IMG/VR virus record: IMGVR_UViG_3300049216_000035
Coordinates: 1-64,000 of that record
Origin: a virus
DNA length: 64,000 bases
Direction: 5' to 3' (one strand)
Shown here: in pieces, positions 58,503-64,000 of the stretch
Layout: each line of letters opens with the position of its first letter
Numbering within the stretch: the stretch's first letter is position 1
Translations under genes and position numbers: made by a program
The notes under the pieces: generated by a model
The model's input: only the letters and a program-made list of their open reading frames with translations
Database searches by the model: none
Told to the model about the DNA's origin: nothing

Positions 58503-59265
58503 CGATTACCTCATCAGGATTCCAGTCGGGGCGTTCTGGCCCGAGCGACCGGACTTGGATAGACTCCGGCTCGGCTACCCACGCTTCGGGGTAGATCACC
58601 GGGGAGAGTACAACGTGACGCTTCACCCCCACCACTTGGGCGAGTCGGCTAGGGCCGGAGTCTATGGAGAGAACTCCGAACTCTGCCTTACGCATCAGAT
58701 AGCCGACATCGGATAGGGGTCGGCCATAGTAGTAGTCTACCTCATCCCAGGGTTGAGGATCACTGGCTGCGCCAACAACCGTGATCGGAACGTCCGCCCC
58801 AAGAAACGATTCGATGACATAGTTCCACTTCTCGACTGGCCACATGCGGTCGCGATCCTGGGTGAAGGGCGCGATCACGAGCCCCGCTTGCGGGACATCC
58901 GGCTTGTCGAAGGTCCCCGTTTCCTTGTTGAAGACTTCGAGCAAGTCGATACGGGCCTTGGGGATCGGCACCCCCGGCAGTCCGGCTTCCTTGAGGTAGT
59001 GCTGCTCGGGGGTACCGAGTCCACGCCCCCACCTACGGAAGCAGTTCTGGATCGAGAAGTGCTTGACGTGATAGAGCCCCGACTCCGGTATCTCGGAAAT
59101 AGACTTCGCGTTGCGGGGGCGCATGAGGAGTTCTACCTCCGCGTTCAGCGAATGGAGGTAGACCAGTTTACGATCCTTCGCAAGAACCTGGACGGCATGC
59201 ATAGCGCAGATCGCGTCCCCAATGTTCGGATCGGAGACGATAATGACGGTGGGTATCTCAGGCAT
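58480..59265 (-). CDS. Glycosyltransferase family 9-like protein
   Basis: 261 residues. VSDPNIGDAICAMHAVQVL (N-terminal Rossmann), VIAPFTQDRDRMWPVEKWNY, SIDSGPSRLAQVVGVKRHVV: the heptosyltransferase (GT9) pattern with the nucleotide-sugar binding Ser/Asp. Lacks a transmembrane segment. It could glycosylate phage DNA, virion protein or host envelope; substrate unknown. Confidence 0.75.
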   Translation of the reverse strand: MPEIPTVIIVSDPNIGDAICAMHAVQVLAKDRKLVYLHSLNAEVELLMRPRNAKSISEIPESGLYHVKHFSIQNCFRRWGRGLGTPEQHYLKEAGLPGVPIPKARIDLLEVFNKETGTFDKPDVPQAGLVIAPFTQDRDRMWPVEKWNYVIESFLGADVPITVVGAASDPQPWDEVDYYYGRPLSDVGYLMRKAEFGVLSIDSGPSRLAQVVGVKRHVVLSPVIYPEAWVAEPESIQVRSLGPERPDWNPDEVIDAVLRGI

Positions 59266-59395
59266 CGTGCCACTTCACCAAGCAGAACGGCCCGAACCAA
59301 TACCGCGAGAAGTTCGACGTTACGAAGCCGCCCATAAAACCGCCATCGTAATGGCGACGCCGGAACAAGAAGTAGCGGTTCCCAAAGTTAGGCAC
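59258..59395 (-). CDS. Small aromatic-rich protein (45 aa)
   Basis: GTG 59395. NRYFLFRRRHYDGGFMGGF, then SRYWFGPFCLVKWHDA. Overlaps both neighbours by a few bases. Aromatic and basic; unknown. Confidence 0.6.
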   Translation of the reverse strand: MPNFGNRYFLFRRRHYDGGFMGGFVTSNFSRYWFGPFCLVKWHDA

Positions 59396-59867
59396 TCGTG
59401 AGCGCCTTTCGCGGCGTACCGCCCATCGGAATCGGGGGCTTCGGATCGCTGCGCGGGGGTGACTTCAGCAGCATGATAATCTTCACCACGTCGCTGGCTG
59501 GGTCGCCCGTGCCCTCGAAGATCATGCGGGTCTTACCCCCGGTCATACCGTTCAGCCAGATCGCCAGATCGACTTCCACGTTCGCGCCGACCGAGTTCTC
59601 CCAACCCGGTAAGCAGTAGATGATGTCCGCCTCGGCGACCCGTTCGAGGTCCCACTTCGCGAACGTCTCCCACGGATCGAGATTGAGATAGTCGGCACTC
59701 GTTGCCCCGGTCGTGGGGTCGAAGCCCATCTCACGATCATGGTCGGCTGGGCTAAAGACGGTGATCCCCGCAGCCGCGAACATATCGCGCGCCTCATCGA
59801 ACGCGGGGAAGTTCCAGAGCGGAAACGACCTCATTGGACCTGAAAGATAGACAGAGTACCTACGCAT
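59388..59867 (-). CDS. Nucleoside 2-deoxyribosyltransferase-like (DUF4406) protein
   Basis: 159 residues from ATG 59867 behind GGAGTGAAC. SVYLSGPMRSFPLWNFPAFD, ITVFSPADHDREMGFD, WDLERVAEADIIYCLPGWEN, GANVEVDLAIWLNGMT: the Rossmann-like 2-deoxyribosyltransferase fold with the Glu of the SxGxxxE helix. Could salvage or modify nucleosides for phage DNA. Family firm; reaction inferred. Confidence 0.8.
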   Translation of the reverse strand: MRRYSVYLSGPMRSFPLWNFPAFDEARDMFAAAGITVFSPADHDREMGFDPTTGATSADYLNLDPWETFAKWDLERVAEADIIYCLPGWENSVGANVEVDLAIWLNGMTGGKTRMIFEGTGDPASDVVKIIMLLKSPPRSDPKPPIPMGGTPRKALTSA

Positions 59868-60387
59868 GTTCACTCCAGATTCGGCCACGCTTGATAGCCG
59901 AGATTAGGGACTTCGAAACCCCGAACTCTTGGGCGAGCCGCTTAACGACTCCATGAATCCCTACTGCGAGTTCCGCTTTGATGGTGGCGACCTGGGTTGG
60001 GTTCAGCTTCAGATAGGCAGGCGGGCGATTCTCGTACTCGATGGCCTTCAGGGCTTTTGCGGTATAACGATCTGAAAGCCAAGGCATCAAGCGATGCAGG
60101 ATGATCGGAACTTTCCAACCAGACACACGCCACGCATAACGGGGCTGTTTACCTAACCCGGATGCCGGAAGCGGGCCAGCGATTTCGTTACCGAACAGTT
60201 CTGAAAAGCGAACTAACGGATCGATGTCACATAGGGCAAATGACAATCGAGGCCGCTGATGCTCGTCAACGAAACCTATAGAGCCGTCCGCGCAAAGCCA
60301 GCCGGCGAACCACGCCATAGTGGGTTCGTCTATTGCGTCGATCCGCGCTTGGTATTCGGACACATCTTTTTGCCGTACAGGGGTCAT
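59860..60387 (-). CDS. LAGLIDADG-type homing endonuclease
   Basis: 175 residues. One LAGLIDADG-like helix MAWFAGWLCADGSIGF, strands RLSFALCDIDPLVRF, and a C-terminal HTH (VVKRLAQEFGVSKSLISAIK). Single-motif enzymes act as dimers. Overlaps the deoxyribosyltransferase gene; its start follows AAATAAGGCTAGATAAG, similar to the sequence before the initiator gene. Confidence 0.75.
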   Translation of the reverse strand: MTPVRQKDVSEYQARIDAIDEPTMAWFAGWLCADGSIGFVDEHQRPRLSFALCDIDPLVRFSELFGNEIAGPLPASGLGKQPRYAWRVSGWKVPIILHRLMPWLSDRYTAKALKAIEYENRPPAYLKLNPTQVATIKAELAVGIHGVVKRLAQEFGVSKSLISAIKRGRIWSEHA

Positions 60388-60635
60388 CTTATCTAGCCTT
60401 ATTTGCTCTTAGGGTTGCCCAAACCGTAGCCCGTGAGGATCGAACCACGTTTCGTGCGTGAATTGGGGGTGCGCTATGTTGTGGAAGGTATCTAATCTAA
60501 CACAAGATAAGGGCTAATAAGGCCCGGTAATGTTCAGCACTGTGTCTTCAAAACCGTAGAGGAGGGTCTCAAAAACCCTTTGGTGAGTTCGATTCTCACA
60601 CTCTCCCGCCTCAAAGTAGCCCAAATCGTTGCCCA
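60388..60635. other. Gene-poor gap with tRNA-like element
   Basis: About 250 bp without a coding frame I trust. Contains GATAAG-type repeats near 60390-60412 and 60504-60525, a GGGC-TAATAAG-GCCC hairpin, and a partial tRNA-like fold at the right end. Confidence 0.5.
60546..60611 (+). other. tRNA-like fragment
   Basis: A perfect T-arm (GTGAG-TTCGATT-CTCAC) and a perfect 5-bp anticodon-type stem AGGGT-CTCAAAA-ACCCT (nominal CAA anticodon), followed by CTCTCCCGCC. The D-arm is weak and no matching 5' acceptor strand (GGAGAGT) is present, so it is not a complete tRNA. Could be a decayed tRNA or attachment-site remnant. Confidence 0.35.
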
Positions 60636-60812
60636 TCAGCTTTTACGGTCGGTCAGATCGCTTATCGCGCCGCATAAGCACTCCGCGAATAGGAAGCGAA
60701 AGTCCGCGTCGCGGTCGGCAAGCTGCGCCTTTAGCTCCGCGATCTGCGGATAGAAGATCGAGACTGCGTAGTCGTAGCCTTTCCAGAATCCGGCCTTCTC
60801 GTCGTCGTTCAT
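60636..60812 (-). CDS. Small hypothetical protein (58 aa)
   Basis: ATG in an ATGA overlap. NDDEKAGFWKGYDYAVSIFY, then a helix AELKAQLADRDADFRFLFAE and two cysteines. Unknown. Confidence 0.65.
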   Translation of the reverse strand: MNDDEKAGFWKGYDYAVSIFYPQIAELKAQLADRDADFRFLFAECLCGAISDLTDRKS

Positions 60813-61189
60813 TTCGCGGCAGGCTCGTCCGTGGATTCGAACACCGCGCAGATATACTTGATGGCTTCCTCGGCGGCGATTCCAGGTGCTATATAATGGT
60901 GCATGTATTCATGTATCGCCTCGCGCTGCGCGTCCGTCACCTTGCGGGGCTGTGCGATGACGCACTTAAACCAAACCCGTTCACCCGTACTCACGTCTAG
61001 CTTATGTTGGTAACCGAACCCACTTAAAACCGCTTCTAGCCGCGCAATCTCTGCGTCTTTCTCCGCAACGACTTCACGAACTATGGCGGCGGCTACGTCA
61101 AAGCCGTTAAGCCAATGTGGATTTTGTCGTGTGTACGGATTCACAAGACGCTCGCGTTCCTCGGCGAGTTTGGTTTCGAGGTCAGTCAC
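60809..61189 (-). CDS. Hypothetical helical protein (126 aa)
   Basis: ATG overlapping the preceding stop. A helical start (LETKLAEERERLVNPY), coiled region VREVVAEKDAEIARLEAVL, and a C-terminal region YMHHYIAPGIAAEEAIKYIC. Unknown; accessory region. Confidence 0.6.
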   Translation of the reverse strand: MTDLETKLAEERERLVNPYTRQNPHWLNGFDVAAAIVREVVAEKDAEIARLEAVLSGFGYQHKLDVSTGERVWFKCVIAQPRKVTDAQREAIHEYMHHYIAPGIAAEEAIKYICAVFESTDEPAAK

Positions 61190-61410
61190 GTTGACTCTCC
61201 TTCTCGCGCGGCGATGTACGCGGTCGTTTTTGCGAACGCGGCCATATACTCACGACTCGGTTTCTTATCGCGTTCTTGCCCTGGTCGGTACGTGCGCCAT
61301 ATCTCGTCGCGCAGCGACTTCGGAAGCATAAACCAATGTCGCTTGCACGTATGCATTTTAGGGGGAACCGGAACGGCACAGTTGGGTGCATGACAATGGT
61401 GCGCGCTCAT
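61186..61410 (-). CDS. Conserved small phage zinc protein (74 aa)
   Basis: CHAPNCAVPVPPKMHTCKRH, WFMLPKSLRDEIWRTYRPGQ and EYMAAFAKTTAYI form a pattern I recognise from many phage genomes (C-x3-C, VPP-x-M, C-x2-HW, YRPGQ). Probable zinc-bound small protein; function unknown. Confidence 0.8.
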   Translation of the reverse strand: MSAHHCHAPNCAVPVPPKMHTCKRHWFMLPKSLRDEIWRTYRPGQERDKKPSREYMAAFAKTTAYIAAREGEST

Positions 61411-61810
61411 TCGTGACGCCCGCGAGCCTCGGCGAGCCGAATATCGAGGTCACTCATTTCGTCACCTGAGCGTACCAGGGACACCCGAGCGTCCCCGAAC
61501 ACCTGAGCGCTCCCGTACACCCGAGCAGTAGGTTCGATGTAGGCCGTGTCCGCAACCGTCGCGGTATCGGCAACCCAGCCTCCGCCGTTGGGGTGTTTGT
61601 GAGCGGGTACGGGCCCGTTACCGTCGCCAAAGTCAAACGTCGTGACAGCGGGCTTTTCGGGTTTCTCTGCGGGGGGGGTGCGTTCTCTGCGAGCATCTCA
61701 CGCACGACGGCGCGAACGTGCGCGTCGATTGCTTCGGCCTCCCTCGGACGCAAGCCGTTGACGGTCATCCGTGAGTAGGTTTCTGCGCTTGTGAGCAACG
61801 AATTGTCCAT
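61407..61810 (-). pseudogene. Left-handed beta-helix (hexapeptide) protein broken at a G8 run
   Basis: Frame from ATG 61810 codes MDNSLLTSAETYSRMTVNGL... and a helix up to EMLAENA. At the C8 run (plus strand G8 at 61671-61678) the natural continuation moves to another frame: EKPEKPAVTTFDFGDGNGPV, then HPNGGGWVADTATVADTAYI and EPTARVYGSAQVFGDARV, hexapeptide-repeat turns, ending at 61407. The unshifted frame instead gives low-quality sequence ending at 61454. One inserted C restores a roughly 134-residue protein. Confidence 0.65.
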
Positions 61811-61888
61811 TTAGAATGGGCGTCCTTTCAGGGTGTCTTTAATAGCTTGAATGTAGTAGGCGACCTTACGAAAGAACTTACCAATCAC
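61811..61888 (-). CDS. 25-residue basic peptide
   Basis: GTG at 61888 overlapping the preceding stop. MIGKFFRKVAYYIQAIKDTL, amphipathic and basic; the stop directly precedes the next ATG. May be membrane-active; small size limits confidence. Confidence 0.45.
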   Translation of the reverse strand: MIGKFFRKVAYYIQAIKDTLKGRPF

Positions 61889-61998
61889 GATGCTGCCCCC
61901 GGCATTAAATAGAGTACGAAAACCCAGACCCAGAGAAAGCACGCGAGGATCGTCAGTGCAGCGTTGAGGTCAATCTCTTCATCGTCTTTCACGGGCAT
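61885..61998 (-). CDS. Single-pass membrane protein (37 aa)
   Basis: ATG 61998. An acidic start and LTILACFLWVWVFVLYLM as a single membrane helix. GTGA-type overlap with the next small gene. Confidence 0.55.
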   Translation of the reverse strand: MPVKDDEEIDLNAALTILACFLWVWVFVLYLMPGAAS

Positions 61999-62237
61999 GT
62001 TGCCCCCTCGAACGAGTGCCGCCCACGGTGGCCTAAGTTAAACGCGCACGGCATCGTCGTGCGACCCTTGACGCCAATCTCGACGTACTTAACTGGGCAC
62101 TGGTCGTCCAGGTGCCCCTCAACATCAAACACCAACTGAGGATTCAAGTTACGGATCGCGTCTAAAGTCCGCTTCAGTCTAGCTATCTCAGCTTCACATT
62201 CTGCGTGAACTGGCCCACCCATAGTGTACTCAGACAT
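61989..62237 (-). CDS. Small protein with Cys/His motif (82 aa)
   Basis: ATG overlaps the preceding stop. A helical start (CEAEIARLKRTLDAIRNL), then CPVKYVEIGVKGRTTMPCAF and a GHRGRHSFEG..CP end. Zinc binding is possible. Confidence 0.6.
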   Translation of the reverse strand: MSEYTMGGPVHAECEAEIARLKRTLDAIRNLNPQLVFDVEGHLDDQCPVKYVEIGVKGRTTMPCAFNLGHRGRHSFEGATCP

Positions 62238-62508
62238 CGCGCAGCCACTTGATGACCTTGCGCGCGTCGCGGCTCACGCGGCGCTCGGCAAAACCGACTG
62301 TCTCAGAGGCGAACACGAGCGCGAACAGATCGGATGTGAATCTATCCATTTGCGCGAGTGTGTAGTCGTGGCGCTCACCCGGTTCGCAGTAGCCCCAACA
62401 GTTGAAGTGATTAACCAACTTCTGAACCGCAAGAAGCCAGTCGTTCGAAGTCCACAATTTAGGGTCTAAGCACCAAGGGCGCTCGTAGAACTTCTTTACT
62501 TTCGGCAT
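62230..62508 (-). CDS. Hypothetical protein (92 aa)
   Basis: ATG 62508 (MPKVKKFYERPWCLDPKLW) overlapping the upstream stop. Tryptophan-rich, with a C-terminal basic helix. Unknown. Confidence 0.6.
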   Translation of the reverse strand: MPKVKKFYERPWCLDPKLWTSNDWLLAVQKLVNHFNCWGYCEPGERHDYTLAQMDRFTSDLFALVFASETVGFAERRVSRDARKVIKWLRDV

Positions 62509-63143
62509 GCGAACTCCGCGTTCGATCCGGCGGAGCATGGCGGAGGGGTCGTACCCCCACCACCGAGATGCGTCACGCCGTAAATGATTCCACCGATAAT
62601 GGGAATCGCGTAGATACCGCTAGGCTGGGTCGCCGGAGCGGGGATCGAGTCGGGGTAACTCGGCGCTTCGCTCACCACGACGGGTGCGGGCTCGACCTGC
62701 GCGAGCGTCGGAACGTATGGCACCGTTGCCACATCGACCCGTGTCACGTTTTGATGCAGAATAACGTGACGAACCGGGATTGAAACGTAGGTCGGCTCGA
62801 CCACGCTTAAGTTGCCGCACGTCTGCGGAACGTACACCGTCTTGCCGTCATGCAGCCGCACACGCCAGCCGAGGACCGAAGAGGTCATCTGCGCGTTGCG
62901 GATCGCGTAAACGTGGCCGTGGTGGTTCCCCGCCATCGCATCGACGTGCCGGGGCAGGCGAACGTAGGCCGCATCCCCATCGAGCAGACGCTTCCGAAAC
63001 TCCGCATACTCTGCGGAGGTTAGCCCGACTTTCTCCGCAGCCTGTGCATAGACTGTGGATTGGGCTTTCGTATCGAGCCAGACTTCCTCAGCAGACTGCG
63101 GGCGAGTCTGGGCTAGGTGATCTGCGAAAAGATTAACGATCAT
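62496..63143 (-). CDS. Hypothetical protein (215 aa) with C-terminal hydrophobic tail
   Basis: A helical N-terminus (SAEEVWLDTKAQSTVYAQAA), a beta-rich middle, and PSGIYAIPIIGGIIYGVTHL as a likely membrane segment near the end, then GGGGTTPPPCSAGS. Possible virion or envelope protein; not recognised. Confidence 0.6.
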   Translation of the reverse strand: MIVNLFADHLAQTRPQSAEEVWLDTKAQSTVYAQAAEKVGLTSAEYAEFRKRLLDGDAAYVRLPRHVDAMAGNHHGHVYAIRNAQMTSSVLGWRVRLHDGKTVYVPQTCGNLSVVEPTYVSIPVRHVILHQNVTRVDVATVPYVPTLAQVEPAPVVVSEAPSYPDSIPAPATQPSGIYAIPIIGGIIYGVTHLGGGGTTPPPCSAGSNAEFACRK

Positions 63144-63378
63144 TTACGGCCAAAGGCTCCCAGTGGTAAGTGTCCATGTAGATGTCATCAATACGGGCGT
63201 GAACGCCACGAATCGTCCATTTTGAACCGCACCTATCATACGTCCCCACCGCTGTCTCCGACGAAAGCTGGACTGCTGGGTTATCGGGGTGGCATCCCGG
63301 AATGTCTTTCAGATAGACACTCGCGGTCGCATGACACGGCGGCGCTAATTGGAAAAGGTACCCTTTAGACTGCTTCAT
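63133..63378 (-). CDS. Small hypothetical protein (81 aa)
   Basis: MKQSKGYLFQLAPPCHATAS, four cysteines in all, and a C-terminal beta part (ARIDDIYMDTYHWEPL). Overlaps both neighbours. Confidence 0.6.
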   Translation of the reverse strand: MKQSKGYLFQLAPPCHATASVYLKDIPGCHPDNPAVQLSSETAVGTYDRCGSKWTIRGVHARIDDIYMDTYHWEPLAVNDR

Positions 63379-63473
63379 ACGATTCGAGACTTTCTGAGGG
63401 AGAACATGAGGAGGCCACCGACGAGACTAATCGCCAACGCGATACAGAGTGCGACATGCGCGGCTACGCCCAT
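63375..63473 (-). CDS. Single-pass membrane peptide (32 aa)
   Basis: ATG 63473 overlaps the transglycosylase stop. MGVAAHVALCIALAISLVGG, one membrane span and a basic tail. Next to the transglycosylase, it could help lysis; inference. Confidence 0.5.
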   Translation of the reverse strand: MGVAAHVALCIALAISLVGGLLMFSLRKSRIV

Positions 63474-64000
63474 TTCTTGCGAAGAGCTTCCGCGAAGTCA
63501 GCAACGGCTTTCGTGCCAAGCGTATTGTTTTTCAGAACTGATCCGTCAGTCGGGATCAGTGGATAGTCGAGCGGCGTCAGACCAAGAACATTACAGAACG
63601 CATCGTAGCGACCTACGACTCCGGCCCCGTAAGCGAAGCTCGTGGCTTCGACGGACCCTAGTTGTCCAGTGTTGTACGCCTGACTCCCAACAGTAAGTTG
63701 GCCGACGAACGGAGTATCGTCATCGCCCACCGAGACGGGTATCGTCTGAGCGAACGCGAGGTTCGCCGCGAGAACGCTCGTGACTTTGATGATAGAGAGA
63801 TTGATCTGGCCGAGGTACTCGGGCTGACCATTGATCTGTCCCAGACCATAGTCGGTGCGCTTCGCGATCACGTCCGGCGGATCGTTCGCACTCCCGTTCT
63901 GGTTGTTGGGGTTCTTAGCGAACGGATCGAAGCAAGACTCACCCGCAATCACGGCTGCGATGTACGGGTAGTGAACGGTGAACTTCTTACCGCCGACGAT
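63464..64000 (-). CDS. Lytic transglycosylase-like protein (N-terminus beyond window)
   Basis: Open to the window edge. IAAVIAGESCFDPFAKNPNN and DYGLGQINGQPEYLGQINLS match an SLT transglycosylase domain (catalytic Glu in GES; GLGQIN). The C-terminal 100 residues are beta/loop with TIPVSVGDDDTPFVGQL. Likely cuts peptidoglycan during entry or lysis. A second wall enzyme besides the amidase. Confidence 0.72.
   Translation of the reverse strand: MVGGKKFTVHYPYIAAVIAGESCFDPFAKNPNNQNGSANDPPDVIAKRTDYGLGQINGQPEYLGQINLSIIKVTSVLAANLAFAQTIPVSVGDDDTPFVGQLTVGSQAYNTGQLGSVEATSFAYGAGVVGRYDAFCNVLGLTPLDYPLIPTDGSVLKNNTLGTKAVADFAEALRKKWA

Noticed and set aside
60420-60460. tRNA on the minus strand around GGTTCGATCC
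   Set aside because: The T-stem has three mismatches and no other arms fold.
60541-60611. Opal-suppressor or selenocysteine-type tRNA using the TCTTCAAAA loop
   Set aside because: The flanking stem does not pair into a 5-bp arm with a 7-nt loop, and no acceptor partner exists.
61407-61457. Independent 16-codon leader gene
   Set aside because: It is the C-terminal end of the frameshifted hexapeptide-repeat gene in the other frame.

Overview
The window looks like part of the genome of a tailed double-stranded DNA bacteriophage with a long, probably non-contractile (siphovirus-type) tail. The evidence is a complete set of head, packaging, connector and tail genes (large and small terminase, portal, prohead protease, major capsid protein, connector series, tail tube, frameshifted tail assembly chaperone, a 1652-residue tape measure, distal tail protein, tail fibre), a full phage replication set, and tight ATGA/GTGA/TAATG gene overlaps. 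I see no integrase, repressor/Cro pair or rRNA, and nothing that fixes the host. Genes run off both ends of the window.

Layout. 1-8.4 kb (minus): portal, then a chain of head-morphogenesis-like genes whose products are mosaics of unrelated domains joined by a recurring glycine-rich linker (SGN-x-x-H-x-GRPG-x-x-GGS). 8.4-12.1 kb: large and small terminase and a sigma-region-4-like regulator. 12.1-23.7 kb: recombination and replication (RecA, three PD-(D/E)XK nucleases, family A DNA polymerase with an intein, gp32-like SSB, DnaG-type primase, DnaB-type helicase, a degenerate DnaC-like ATPase, a winged-helix initiator with four iteron-like repeats inside its gene). 23.9-28.2 kb: a rightward island with an SNF2 helicase and small proteins, interrupted by two small leftward genes. 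28.2-33.5 kb (minus): ClpP-like protease, metallophosphoesterase, small membrane proteins, amidase endolysin, and an L,D-transpeptidase-like enzyme. 33.5-53.8 kb (minus): tail and head structural genes, broken by a rightward three-gene moron-like cassette at 45.5-46.2 kb. 53.9-64 kb: accessory genes, including DUF932, a glycosyltransferase, a 2-deoxyribosyltransferase-like protein, many tiny zinc-ribbon or membrane proteins, and a partial lytic transglycosylase.

Working together: structural and lysis genes are read leftward from about 53.8 kb, replication genes leftward from about 23.7 kb. The short rightward islands each have their own promoters or operators and terminators. Three rightward units are preceded by a similar 19-bp dyad (CCTAG...TAGG type). 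Portal and terminase lie more than 40 kb from capsid and protease, so the head module is split. Mobile DNA is abundant: three HNH/endonuclease VII-type genes, two GIY-YIG genes, one LAGLIDADG gene and the polymerase intein, mostly placed between conserved essential genes.

At least two small genes (27.9 and 61.4 kb) are broken at G homopolymers. A third lesion at about 1.95 kb sits inside a linker motif. Homopolymer sequencing errors are therefore a live explanation for some broken frames. The most unusual feature is the linker-joined module array downstream of the portal: it resembles the 'polyvalent' phage proteins thought to enter the host with the DNA, but here it is spread over consecutive genes with apparent recombination scars at the linkers.
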